Both the position numbers and the translations under genes were made by a program. Shown here piece by piece: positions 1 to 11,945 of a stretch of 64,000 bases of DNA. The DNA comes from Himantopus leucocephalus. Lineage: Eukaryota; Chordata; Aves; Charadriiformes; Recurvirostridae. The notes beneath the pieces were generated by a model. The model made no database searches and had not been told where the DNA came from. It was given only the letters and a program-made list of their open reading frames with translations. The stretch is taken from contig RSEF01000004.1 of NCBI GenBank assembly GCA_003993805.1, positions 11,944,001-12,008,000 of the forward strand, written 5' to 3'. Each line of letters begins with the position of its first letter. The stretch's first letter is position 1.

Positions 1-1620
1 TTAGATATTTATAAGCATTGGTGAGATCCCCTCTCAGTCTTCTCCAGGATGAACAGACCCAGGTGTCTCAGCCTTTCCTCATAAAAGAGATGTTCCAGTG
101 CCTTGATCATCTTTGTAGCCCTCTAGTGGACTCTGTCCAGTAGTTCCTTGTCTGTCTTGAACTGGGGGGCCCAGAACTGGATACAGTATTCCAAATGTAG
201 CCTCACCATGGGGACGATAACCTCCCTTGACCTGCTGGCCACACTCTTTTTAATGTGCCCAGGGCTACCATTGGCCTTCTTGGCCACAGGAACATATTGC
301 TGCCTCATGGTCATCTTGTTGTCCACCAGGACTCCCAGGTCCTTCTCTGCAGAGCTGCTTTCCAGCACGTCAACCCCTAACCTGTACTGGTGAATGTGGT
401 TATTCCTCTCCAGGTGCAGGACCCAATACTCGCCTTTGTTGAACTTCATTAGGTTCCTTTCTGCCCAACCTTCTAACCTGTCCAGATCTCACTGAATGGC
501 GGCACAGCCTTCTGGTGGCCAGCCACCCCTCCCAGTTTTGTGTCATCATCAAACTTGCTGAGGGTATATTCTGTGCCCTCATCCAGGTCACTGATGAATA
601 TATTGATCAAGACTGAACCCAGTATTGACCCTGGCGAACACCACTAGCTACAGGCCTCCAACTAGACTCTGCGCCGCTGTTCACAACCCTCTGAGCTCTG
701 CCATTCAGCCAGTTCTCAGTCCACCTCACTGTCCACTCATCTAACCCACAATTCCTAAGCTTACCTATGAGGATGTTATGGCAGACAGCCCAAAAGCCTT
801 GCTAAAGTTGAGGTAGGCAACATCCACTGCTCTCCGCTCATCTAGCCAGTCAGTCATGCCATCATAGAAGGCTGTCAGATTGGTCAAACATGATTTCCCC
901 TTGGTGAATCCACATGGACCTCTGTTGATAACCTTCTTTTCCTCCATATGTTTAGAGATGACATCCAAAATGAACTGTTCCATCATCTTTCCAGGGATGG
1001 AGGCTGACTGGCCTGTAGTTCCCTGGGTCCTCCTTCTTGCCCTTTTGAAGAATGGCTTTTCCTCCAGTCCTCAGGCACCTCTCCTGTTCTCCATGACTTT
1101 TCAAAGGTGATGGAGAGTGGCCTAGCAATAACATCTGCCAGCTCTCTCAGTGCTCATGGGTGCATACCATCGGGGCCCAAGGATTTGTGGGTGTCTAGTT
1201 TGCCTAGATGATCTCTAACCCAATTGTCCTCGACCAAGGGAAAGTTTTCCTTTCTCCAGACTCTTTCTCTTACTTCCGGCGTCCAGGATTCCTTAAGGCT
1301 GGCCTTAACAGCAAAGACTGAAGCAAAGAAGGCATTCAGTAACTTCGCCTTCTCTGCATCTTCCATTGCCAGGGCACCCACCTCATTCAGCAGTGTGCCC
1401 ACATTTTCCCTAGTCCTCCTTTTGCTACTGATGTACTTGAAGAAGCCCTTCTTGTTGTCCTTGACATCCCTTGGCAGATTTAATTCCAAGTGGGCCTTAG
1501 CCTTCCTCATTGCATCTCTGTATACTCTGACAACGTTCCTATATTCCTCCCAAGTGGCCAGTTGCTTTTTTCACATTCTGTAAACTTCCTTCTTCCATTT
1601 GAGTTTTTCCAGATAGAGAA
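1..1620 (-). mobile_element. CR1 non-LTR retrotransposon, 5'-truncated, ORF2 remnant
   Basis: Read on the minus strand, this is the middle and C-terminal part of a CR1 ORF2 (endonuclease-reverse transcriptase). It runs from the linker that precedes RT ([25 protein letters not shown], at about 1510-1400) through the RT palm to the C-terminal domain (MKFNKGEYWVLHLERNN at 449-400, PHLEYC-like segment near 160). RT motif A reads YLNFSKAF, where CR1 consensus has LDFSKAFD, so the catalytic Asp is changed. Motif C reads FDDD near 550-560. The frame is broken into several pieces by stops and indels, so the copy is dead. The 5' truncation is near 1620; the 3' end lies beyond the left edge of the window. 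CR1 identity comes from my knowledge of the family; the subfamily is not assigned. Confidence 0.95.
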
Positions 1621-2598
1621 AATAGAACTTTTAGGAGGCTATTGGCAGTTGCAAATTTTGGGTTTAAAACATTAACAGAGCCTTAATGAATAATAAATCA
1701 TTTCTTTTAACAAATACTATAGGAAATCTAACCCTTGGTCATCAGATGAAACAAAATGGTATACAAGTGAACATAGGTTATAACTCTCTCCAGTGGAGCA
1801 AAGCTCTAGGGAAGTTGCAGATGTAATTAGGGAAATAAACAAACAAGAAATAATGCATGTCTCATATGACAGAACAGGACAATCAGATATCCCAACCTGA
1901 GAGGCAAAGATCCAAAATATAGGTCCATATCTTGATATCTCAAGGTTTTCTTCATAGCTTTAGTAACTCTATTTCAATATTATTGAACTAGTATATCATC
2001 ATAAGAACAAAAATTAAGCATCTCAAAAATAATATTCAGACTATTTAGTGACTGAGGAAACAGAAAGCTGCTAAAATGACTGACATAAAAAAAGTAATAC
2101 TGCCACATGTAACCACTTTTGCTAATTAGATATGTGTTATCTCCAAAATATTCAATTCTCTTGGCAATTGGTTCATTCTGAAATGGCACTACCTGAAAGT
2201 AACAGAAATAAGGGGCCAAGTTTCCAGAAGTGCAGTACCAGGGTCTCCTACATTCTTCTACAATGAAGAAATAGAAGAAAAAGAATTCCCTTTAGTTAAT
2301 TTCTCAGGATGAATTGGAGAGGAATGCTGTAAAAATAGGATTTTTTCAATCTACATTTATCAACATTTACAAATTTGTACATCCTAAAATGGCTTTCATA
2401 TAAGTTCCATAACAAAGAATCTTTCTCTCACTTGGTAATGATGTATGATTCCATTTTTTAGAATGAATGTATGTATGATGCTATTTTTTAAAGAAAAAAA
2501 GATTTATATATCTGAAAATATGATCCTAAATATCACTTATTCTTGATCTTATAGTACTTGAGATTTTATGACAGCATCCAAGGACTGGTGAGGCTAAG
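1621..2598. other. AT-rich non-coding DNA
   Basis: No gene, RNA or recognised repeat. A short imperfect repetition of a GTATGAT...CATTTTTTA-like block occurs around 2447-2500. Confidence 0.5.
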
Positions 2599-2599
2599 C

Positions 2600-3545
2600 T
2601 AGTGGCTACAGAGAAAAATTCTGCACCAACTAAAGGTTACAATAGCAATTAGAAACAAGTAAGTCTGACAAAGCCAACACAAGGCACAGTCCTGAGCAAA
2701 ATGGAAGAGTTGTACAGCAACACAAACTGTAGCCATACGATGTGATGAAGGAGTGCACTGCATACAATAAAGCCAACGGTAGATGGGAGAGACTGGAGAA
2801 AAATACTCCTCACAATAAATTCTTACTTTAATCATGTCAAGTGTGAGAAAGTCACAATCCTGCATTCACTCCACCATTCAAAGATATGGCATGATAAACT
2901 GGAGAATGGCACTCACATTCTGTGTCCATCTTGATAGTTTGTCAAAGAGAGGTTCTCTAACAAGAAAGAGAATGTCCAGGACAAGAGGGAGGAAGAAACA
3001 GAATTCATCATACTCTGCAGGACACTTTTCAAAGTCAACTGAACCATTCGCAGTTATTCCTACCCTGCTTTCGCAAAGTACATCAGTTATTTTGAACATT
3101 ACTTTTGACAGTACATCCTCAGTAGTACTTGATCTTCCATCCTCACTCTCCATCTTAAAGGGTATTGATATTTTCTCCTTTCATGCTAGCATACACACTC
3201 TTAATAAGGTCTACTTTCTACATTACTGCAGAACTCTGTGAGCAGGGATTGCTAGACCTTCCTTTTTGTGCCATATGAGGACTGCACATACTCTCTTCAC
3301 AGCCTTGTAAAGGTTTCCTTGTCTTGCTGCAGTTGTAGGACGTTCACTCACCAACAAACAACTCAAGGTATACACAATTTATTTCTGCTAAAGAGGCCCC
3401 TAAGGCATGCTAAAATCCTCCTCCTTTGCTTCTTCGTTTACAATTTATTTCCAAGCCGCTTGTTGACTATTTTATATAAAGTAAAATTTAAAGAAAAAAG
3501 GGAGGACATTTTTTTCAGTTGCACAGAGCTGAAATTTGGTACATA
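2600..3545 (-). pseudogene. Decayed coding-like frame of unknown protein (possible processed pseudogene)
   Basis: The minus strand keeps a protein-like reading for roughly 900 bases, in three frame segments. From about 3540 to 3205 it includes NEEAKEEDFSMP and then AARQGNLYKAVKRVCAVLIW. From about 3210 to 3155 it reads DLIKSVYASMKGENINTL. From 3153 it continues through MESEDGRSSTTEDVLSK and LFDKLSRWTQNVSAILQFIM to about 2650. At least six in-frame stops are single C-to-T changes away from Gln or Arg codons (CAG/CAA to TAG/TAA, CGA to TGA). Two one-base shifts lie near 3205 and 3155. There are no introns between segments, which suggests a retrocopy. I do not recognise the parent protein and assign no function. 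The overlapping 135-codon plus-strand ORF (2834-3241) is probably its antisense shadow. Chance openness in AT-rich DNA is the alternative. Confidence 0.4.
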
Positions 3546-4490
3546 ACCTCTAAGTTTTAAAATTATACTGAATTCAACCTATGCATGCAGCTACAAAAAA
3601 CTTCAGTAGGAAATCTGCACATAAATGTTGAGTACTGCATGGGCCATAGCATGTATGGTTGGTATTTGCAGATATTGATATTTTGTTTGTGAAAATTAAC
3701 TCTATAAAATATAACCCATGGAAAACGTCACATTATTTTTTGGGGAAGCTGAATTTTGAAAGCATTTAATAGCTTCTACTAATAATGCTGGTGAAAGGGA
3801 AAAAAAACACTAATTGAATTTTCTTTTCATGATTCTTTTGTGAAAAACTTTTGTATCCCCTATTTTATTCAAAGGAATGAAAAGTTTAAATACTATCTAG
3901 ACATAGCAACCACAAAATGGCTAATAGTTATTTTAATTAAACTCTACAACTACAGAATAGTCTGCGATAATAATGGATTTATTTAGCCTATGTAAATGGA
4001 GTCTGCTCTTCAGCCTAAGACCCTAAGTCAATACATAAACATCTCCAGCCACCTAAAATTTTTAGGATTGTTAACTTGAGAGCTGAATTTCAGTTACATT
4101 CCCTTTGGAGAAAATGCATCCCTGAGCTAAAAAGAGGAGTGTTAATGCCCACCTTCAATTCTTTAAACCCATCTAATGGGGTCTTAATGCACAGAGAGCT
4201 TATGCATTACTCCTGGTTACAGAGGTGCATTTTCCTGTCGCTGATTTGAAAAACTAAGATCTGTAGTTTGCCTTTAAGCTTCTGACCTATCCTAAACTGG
4301 TTTGTTCATGCTGCTACATTACAGAAAATTTTATACCCTGTGAAAAGCTTTTGGTCTTGACAGAAGATCTTCATTTGCTTTTGAAACCATTAGGACTTTA
4401 TTAGGGTTTTATTGCTATTTTCTTTTTAACTAGCCACTTACGTTACTTTGATATAAATTGTTTTTCATGTTTTTCTACTACATTTCATGG
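3546..4490. other. AT-rich non-coding DNA
   Basis: No gene or recognised repeat. Confidence 0.5.
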
Positions 4491-4900
4491 GATCATAGGA
4501 TAATTCAGGTGGGAAGAGACATCAGGAGGTCTCTAGTCCAATCTCCTGTTCAAAACAGGGTCATGTACATGATCAGATCAGGTTGCTCTGGACTTTACCC
4601 AGTCAGTTTTGAAAACCTCCAAGGATGGAGACTATATAACTTCTCTGGATAACCTGTTCCACTGCTTGTCTGTCCACACAGTGAAAAAGTTTCTAGAGAC
4701 AAGCAGTGGAGAAGGTTGTTTACAGAGGTTATGTAATTTTCATCCTTGGAGGTTTTCAATTTATGCCTTCTGTCTTTTGTCTTCCTGCCACATACCACTG
4801 AGAAGAGCGCGGATGCATCTTCTTGATAACCTCCTCACAGGTCCTAGAAAGATGCTGCTAGAAATTGTTACCTTTGTCAAATGTAAGTGGGATACCATAA
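4491..4900 (-). mobile_element. CR1 3' end carrying an internal inverted duplication
   Basis: The element begins with the CR1 tail on the minus strand (GGATCATAGGATAATTC at 4489-4505). It continues with GTGGGAAGAGACATC and GATCAGGTTGCTCTGGACTT, the normal order of a CR1 3' end read in reverse. At 4609-4671 it has the usual block TTGAAAACCTCCAAGGATG...CCACTGCTTGTCT. After a 25-bp spacer this block reappears inverted at 4697-4759. From about 4760 the usual reverse-oriented CR1 sequence resumes (TATGCCTTCTGTC..., CCACTGAGAAGAG). The inverted copy therefore sits where roughly 40 bp of ordinary CR1 sequence should be. Confidence 0.85.
4609..4759. repeat. Inverted repeat, 63-bp arms, 25-bp spacer
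   Basis: The left arm is 4609-4671 and the right arm 4697-4759, with spacer 4672-4696. The right arm, reverse-complemented, matches the left at 52 of 63 positions, including 19 identical bases at the outer end and 14 at the inner end. A transcript could fold into a long imperfect hairpin. Confidence 0.9.
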
Positions 4901-7900
4901 AGTTCAAAACAAGTCCAGACTAGATAGCTGAGTTTAGATGCCACACCTTCTTATTTGTTGGATGCTGTGGCTCAAGTGACACATTTGCTTCTGAGTTGCT
5001 TCTCAGTATTTAGTGTTCAGCAACAAAAAGTTACTGAAAGACAGGCAGTTTACTCAGATACATTTTACTGACACTCAGTAATATTTCATGTATGTTTCAT
5101 TTGTTTAGACATACTTATGTCAGCACGGCTAATAATTTCTTGGCAAAGTCTTGAACAGCAGTGGTAACTAATGGTTGTGGAAATCTGCCTGCTGTCCACT
5201 ACTACAGAAATAACTTGCTACATGATTCAACCAGACAAAAACATTTGGAATCCTTTCTATAATGGCTTTTAAATAGGATGGAGCATATCTTTTGATCAAT
5301 GTAGCAGTGTCTAGAACTGACTTTTGGTATTGTTTTCTGTTTGCGCCTTTATTTTTCTCTGAACGTTTAGTCAAGGAAAAATACCATTATTAAAACCATC
5401 AGGAACTCTGTAATTAGTTAATTTACATTATTTCTTTTTATTCAAGGTTACTAAACCTAGGAACTTTTTCTAGTCTGTTGTCCTTTAGCTATGTCAGCAT
5501 GGATTAGATTTAATAGCTGAATAGACATAGTATGAGTAACCACTCAAAAGAGTCACAAAGTATTTATCTGATGATTTATAGGACACTGTTTCACTAAAGT
5601 ATTTTGCACCAACTTTGTTTTAATCAAGTTACACAAATTGTATGTAAGAGGACCAGAGGCAGTGGACCACGAAACTAAACTTAGCAGGAAGATGGATGAC
5701 AATAAGTTACAACAATAAGAAAATTTCAACCTTAATTCTTGTCACTTCACTCCAGCAGAGTTTTCCACAAAGGGATCTTCTAATGGTTAGAAGAGCAAGA
5801 TTCACAAACCCACAGAAAGGGCAAACTGCCAAAGACAATATTTACAAGACAGTGTAGATATTGTGACTCAGGGTTCAGGAAAGGGAGACTACCCCCATAA
5901 AAAAAAAAAAAGTATGAGTACTGAAATGAATTAAAATGTTACAGTGCTTCTTTACAGTTACCACACTCCTTTCTTCCAAAATTGTATTTTTGTACCAGAG
6001 ATCATTAAGAAAAGTGAAAATTACTAGACACCATGCTCCAGCGCAGCTTGCTGAAATAAAATACAGGGGAAACACTGATTCCATTTTTGAAGCTAGCATT
6101 TTTATCATTATACTTTCTGGGTTTACCACAAGTCCCTGAAAGTATTTTTGACATTGTTAACCAGCTATATGACCTAGACTTTCAGTTACTGCGCTGAGGA
6201 CAAAAAAAAATCCCATACTTCTTCATTTTGACATAAATTCTGTTCTCAGATATATGGGGTTTTATCAAATTGTTTCATTGAATTCATTTTATCATGCAAT
6301 CAAGTCTGACTTGTGTCAAATTTGACTTGCTCCCACTTTTCTGTATCACTGTCATCTGCAACTTTTTACAAGGGAATCAAAATGACTAATAACATTTTTG
6401 GATATTGTTTGGATGGGAGTAGATCACTGCAGGATATACTACCTCTTATTGATTAACAGTTCCCAATTGACAACTTTTTGAAATTTATCTTTTCATCAGC
6501 TTAATTAATTAATGGGATAAACCCTATTAAAATGGACAAAATCAACCTTCTGTACACTCTTCCCCTCCAGGTGCATTTTGATGAAGCCATCACTAGGACT
6601 AGACTTTATTTTAAAAAGAATCCGCACACTGAAATTCTCAATGAATTGTTAAATTCCGGTGTCTGAGGCTTTAATTAAATTTGATCATTAAAATAAACAA
6701 TAACAAAAAATGGTCTTTTTAGAGAAACCTATCATATGTGAAATAAAACCAGAAGTGTTTTTATATTGTGTATATTCTCAAAATATCATATATCATGCAG
6801 TGGTTTACATGTGTCATAATTATAAAAGAATGGCTGACACAGTACATATTACCCAAAAATATTTTCACAAATCTAAGGAAGAAAAATGTTAGCAGTGTTT
6901 TTATGCACTAGATCCTAATTTAGGTTTTTTCTGCCTAGGGTATATGTAAGCTAACTAACTCATTTGAAAAATTTTTTAAATTTATTTAAATTCAATAAAA
7001 CTTATCCGAGCTCTAGGCATTATTTAAATACTGAAGATACCAGGATAAACTTATTAATAATCAGCTTTAATAAAAACAAAATGCAAATCTTAAGGATGAA
7101 ATCTGTGGTGGCTGAGGTAAAATATTTCTGATATTTATAAGATGAAATCTATGAAACACTTAAAAATGTCATTACTGTTATAATTTATTCCTTGCATTAT
7201 GTGAAGTTCTGTTTCATTCTGGAAAACAAGGACCAACAGAGGGGTACAAATAATGAACATGAACACAAACATAACAAGAAAAAATATTGATTGGCATGAC
7301 AGGCAGATGTAGACAAATTCCTAGTCTAACTACTGCTCAACTAGAAAGTGGATAGATAGTTAAGTAACAACATTTATGGATGGCATTAAGTTATTCCAAG
7401 TAGAAAGACTATAAAAGAATTGCTCTATGTCAACTTGCACAAAAAGAACTGGAGGACAATAAATAAAATGAGCTCAGAACAAGAAACAATGAAATGATTC
7501 TTCACATTAAGTATAATTAAGCTGTGAAACTCCTTGCTTTTGGAGCCTGTGGATGCCAAAACTCTAAATGTTTTCAAATAGTTGAAGAAAATTCATTAAT
7601 ACTACGAAATACTACAAAAAAAAAAACCCTGTCTTACATTTCAGTAGGACCCTATCCACAACTCACTGTCGATTGGGTAAATATCACTGCATTCTGTTTA
7701 TCTTCATACAATTTTCTTGACATTTCTTGTTGGTTAAGAAGTCAGGATGCTGGGCAAAATAAGCTTTTACTATGTACAGCTATAAGGAGGAGAGGGGTTG
7801 CAAGTACATGTAGACACAGTTTTGCATCTATAAATAGTTATGTCTCTTACCTACCATTGTAAAACTATGAAGGATACACTGCAGCTTCATACAAGTGTGT

Positions 7901-8099
7901 ATTTGGTATTCAGTTAAGTTTCAAATTTCAGTCATACCTTCTCACTTGAACATGTTTCTTCACATATTTTGACAAGAGAGCAATATCTCACAGAAAATTA
8001 TGGATTTGTTATGTTTATTTTCAAAAATAGATTTTGCATTAATTTTTACACTATAATCTATGACAATTTAGCTGAACTTCATGCATTAAATGGAGGGGA
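4901..8099. other. AT-rich non-coding DNA
   Basis: Only short ORFs without protein-like character are present. There is an A-run at 5899-5911. No gene, RNA or classified repeat was recognised. Confidence 0.45.
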
Positions 8100-8540
8100 T
8101 TACAGGCCATGCATGTCTGCACAGAGCAGGGCGGGAGGCGGTTGAGGTGAGACAGGGAGAGACGATGCAGGATTCTTTCTGGATCTCAATAAGAAAGGCG
8201 TGACAACAAATGGCTTAATAGATTATGTGTTTTACTAAGATATAATAAAAAGAGGAATATAGTTACCAAATAAATCTCGCATCCCTTCTAATGCAGGGAA
8301 CGCTGCTTACGTGCAGCACTGGACAGATCCCAGATGGATCTTCCCCTGGAATGCTGTGCACATCCTGTCAGTGGAGAGGTTTCTCCTTCCTCCCATGCCA
8401 TAGTGCCTTTTATTTTGTGTGATGAACAGAATCATGTATCTTCTCCTGACAGGCTGGAGTATTGTCACTGTCATAGCTACAAAACTCTTGATACAATGCA
8501 TTACTGTGAACAAGTTTTTCATACAACTAGAAGAACCCTT
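8100..8540. repeat. Unclassified repeat-like island upstream of a CR1
   Basis: This stretch has more G+C than its surroundings (GC-rich block at about 8126-8165, then 8290-8410) and leads directly into CR1 endonuclease sequence at about 8540. It may be the more diverged 5' part of that CR1, or an older element the CR1 landed in. I could not match it to a family. Confidence 0.25.
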
Positions 8541-10686
8541 ATGTTGCCAGGTCCTTGTCCTTATGAGGGACTTTACTACCCTGATATCTGACGGAAGGAC
8601 AACACAGCAGTGCACAAGCAATCCAGGAGGTCGCTAGAGTGTAATGATGATAACTTCCGGACACAAGTGTTGAAGCAGCTGACAAAGGGAGATGTTCTGC
8701 TGAACCTCACAGTTACAAACAAGGATAAATGGGTCCGTGAAGACTGGCAGTGGTCTTGCCTGGAGTGACCAAGAGATGGAGTTCAGGATCCCAAAGGGAG
8801 GCAACATGGAGAAATGCAGGATTATAATCCTGGACTTCATGAGAACAGACTTTGGCCCTTTCATGGACCTGCTTGGAAGAATCCCATGGGAGACAATCCT
8901 GAAGATAAGAGTGGACCTGGAGAGCTGGTTGATTGTCAAGGATGAGGATGGCCTCCTCCAAGCTCAAAAATCATCTGTCTCTACATTCAGGCAGTCGAGA
9001 ACAAATGGCAGGAGGCCTGCATGAACAAGGAGCTCCTGACAAAACTTAGACATAAGAAAGAATACCAGAGGTGGAAGCAGGAACAGGTGACACAGGAAGA
9101 ATATAGCAACACTGTCCAGGCACACAGAGACAGCATTAGGATAGCCAAAGCCCATCTGGACTCATATCTCATGAGGAACATCAGGGGCAAGAAGGGCTAC
9201 TACAAGTACATAAGCACCAAAAGGAAGACTAGAGAAAATGTGGAATTGCTGCTGAATGGGGCAGAGAACCTGGTGATAAAGGACATGGAGAAGGCCAAGG
9301 TACTCAATGCATACTTCACTTCAATCTTTACCAGTAAGAAGACTGTTCTTCAGAAATCCCAGGTCTCTGAGACTACAGAGCAAGTCTGGAGCAAGGAACA
9401 GTTAACTCTCAGTGGAGGAGGATCAGGTGAAGGAACACATAAACAAACTGCACATACACAAGTCCATGGGACCTGATGGGATGCACCCATGAGTGTTGAG
9501 GAAGCTGGCTAATGTCAGCCAATCTCAATTATCTTTCAAAGGTTGTGGAGATCAGGGGAGGTTCCTGAGGACTGAAAGAAAAGAAATGTTACTCCTGTCT
9601 TCAAGACAGGCCATTCAGCCCCACATTAATTCCTGGGAAAGTGATGGAGCAAATACTGAAAGTCATACTAAGGACAAGAAGATAATTGAACATTATCTAC
9701 ATAGATATTTATAAAGGGGAAATCTTGTCTGACCATCCTGGTAGTTTCCTACAATTAAATGACTGGCTTTGGTGGATGAGTAGGGAGCACTGAATGTTAT
9801 CTTGACTTTAGCAAGATTCTCAACGCTGTCTTCCATAAGAACCTTGGAGACAAACTGACAAAGAACTGACTAGATAAGTGGATGATGAGGTTAAATGAAA
9901 ACTGGCTGAGCTGTTGGACTGAAAGGGCTGTGATTAGTGACACGAAGTCCAGCTGGAGATCAGTCACTAGTGTTGTACTCCAGGAGTCAACACCAGCACC
10001 AGTAACGTATCTCATTAATGAGCTGAATGAGGGGACAGAATGCACCTTGAGCAAGTGTGCACATTATACAAAACAAGGAGGTGTGACTGATAGACCAGAG
10101 AGTTATGCTGCTATTTAGAAGGACATCAACAGGCTGGAGAAATAGGCAAACTGGAACCTCATGTAGTTCAAATAAGGAAAATGCCAAATGTTGCACCTGG
10201 GAAGCATAAACCCAAGCACCAATACCAATGCTGAAAGGATGGTGATCATCTGGGCTGCATTAGGCAGAAGCATTGCCAGCAGGTTGAGGGAGATGATGAC
10301 CTCTACTCAGCACTGCTGAGACACATCTGGAGTTACGGGTCCAGATCTAGGCTCCATGGAACAACAGAGACAGGGACATACTGGAATGAATCCAGCAAAG
10401 GGCTACAGGGCAGATTAAGAGATTGGAGTACCTATCATATGAAGAGAAACTTGAGAGAGCTGGGACCGTTTAAGCCTGGAGAAGAGAAGGGTCAGGGGAA
10501 TCTGATGAATGAATGCAAATAACTGAAGGGGGGAGGGGAAGTAAAAAAGACAGAGCCGGACCCTTCTCAGTGATACACAGTGAAAGAAGACGTAATGGGC
10601 ACAAATTGAAATGTAGGAAATTCCATTTAAACATAAAAAGCCCTTTTTATTGGAGGAATGGTCAAACACTGGAGCAGGTTGCCCAG

Positions 10687-10829
10687 AGAGGTTGTGGAGT
10701 CTCCATCCCTAGGGACAGTCAAAACCTGATGGGGGACAGCCCTAGGTGACCTGCTCTNAGAGGTTGTAGAGTCTCCATCCCTAGGGACAGTCAAAACCCG
10801 ATGTGGGACAGCCCTGGGTGACTTGCTCT
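10687..10829 (+). repeat. 71-bp direct duplication around a single N (likely assembly artefact)
   Basis: Copies are 10687-10757 and 10759-10829, directly abutting the N at 10758, with about five differences. The duplicated sequence is the CR1 3' region (AGAGGTTGT...). Confidence 0.85.
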
Positions 10830-10866
10830 AGTTGGCTATGCTTTGAACAGGGATTTGGACAAGGTG

Positions 10867-11029
10867 ATCACCTGGGTCAGTTTCAGCCTCAACAACTCTT
10901 TGATTCTGTAGTGTAAGTAATTTATCTTTCCAAGTCTCTACACAAACNATCAGCTGGGTCAATTTCAGCCTCAACAACTCTTTGATTCTGTAGTGTAAGT
11001 AATTTATCTTTCCAAGTCTCTGCACAAAC
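10867..11029 (+). repeat. 81-bp direct duplication around a single N (likely assembly artefact)
   Basis: Copies are 10867-10947 and 10949-11029, flanking the N at 10948, with about three differences. They include the CR1 3' end and adjacent unique flank, so retrotransposition cannot explain the repeat. Confidence 0.85.
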
Positions 11030-11662
11030 CTCTATAACAAAACTGCAATTTTATTTCTATTCTGGATGCAGACAGAGAAAGAAAGTTTGAAACTATTGAA
11101 CCGAGGTTTGGCATATAGCCTCCTAAAACTTTATGTAATATTGTTGGTTTCCTTTAAGCTACAAGGAGTTAAATAAATAGATAAAATCATTTTTAAAATT
11201 ACAAAGAAAACCAGAAATTACCCAAATATTATAAAAATTTCAATACTAAAATATGGCATCTATGTCATTCCTCCTATTTCTATACTACTGGTTTATAGTG
11301 GGGAATTAAGAGAAAAGGGAAAATATTCTTGTCTGATGGCTACAGAACAATTTTCTTAAAGATACTTCAAACCGATAAATTTAAACATTTAAATATAGCA
11401 AATAATTCAACAGAAGTTCTAGAGATAACGTGATATCAAATTAGATAGAGAGCCATTAAGTCTAGAATTGAAATGAGCTATTTCTCAGTCTCACAAAGAA
11501 TGGTTGGTACAATGGCAGTCTTTGGTGGTGTCTGGTTCTAGGTTGCTGATTCAGGTACACTTGAGTGACATCTGAAATCAGGCTCCCACTGTAATCTAAG
11601 CTGCTACTACTCTTTCGGCAAAACTCCATCACCTTTATGAAGTTCTCGAATAGCAACAGGAT
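11030..11662. other. AT-rich non-coding DNA
   Basis: No gene or recognised repeat. Confidence 0.5.
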
Positions 11663-11945
11663 TAGAATCATAGAATCATTTAAGTTGGAAAGGACCCTTA
11701 AGATCATCGAGTCCAACCATTAACCTAACACTGCCAAGCCCACCACTAAACTATGTCCCTAAGCACCACATCTACACACCTTTCAAATACCTCCAGGGAT
11801 GATGACTCCACCACTTCTCCGGGCAGCCTGTTCAAATGCTTGACAGTGCTTTCAGTGAATAAATTTTTCCTAATATCCAATGTAAACCTCCCCTGGAGCA
11901 ACTTCAGGCCAGAGAAGAGCAATGACACTGTGCTTCTATAGTGTT
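11663..11945 (-). mobile_element. CR1 3' end fragment
   Basis: It starts with the reverse CR1 tail (TAGAATCATAGAATCATTT) and GTTGGAAAGGACCCTTAAG, followed by ATCATCGAGTCCAACCATT. It then runs through the CCTCCAGGGATG segment and ends near CCAGAGAAGAGCAATGACA. The minus strand encodes a short C-terminal ORF2 piece ([23 protein letters not shown]1 consensus [18 protein letters not shown]). Same subfamily style as the copies at 43628 and 53060. Confidence 0.9.

Larger units (their letters stand above)
8540..11029 (+). mobile_element. CR1 non-LTR retrotransposon, 5'-truncated, near full ORF2 length, decayed
   Basis: Plus-strand order follows CR1 ORF2. It starts with the end of the endonuclease (LVLMRDF and PDI at about 8548-8585, CR1 consensus VLMGDFNHPDI; then NDDNFRTQV). 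Next come FGPFMDLLGRIPWE (about 8853-8894), the linker MNKELLTKLRHKKEYQRWK (9021-9077), KKGYYKYISTKRKTREN (about 9190-9240), the RT region, and the 3' UTR ending TTGATTCTGTA near 10910. Frameshifts split the ORF. Motif C, normally FADDTKLGG, reads CAHYTKQGG near 10055-10083, so the enzyme is inactive. The 3' 340 bases contain two assembly duplications at single Ns (10758, 10948), so true element length is shorter than annotated. The 5' boundary is uncertain. Confidence 0.9.

Noticed and set aside
2834..3241. 135-codon plus-strand ORF
   Set aside because: It is antisense to the more protein-like minus-strand frame and has no recognisable motif.
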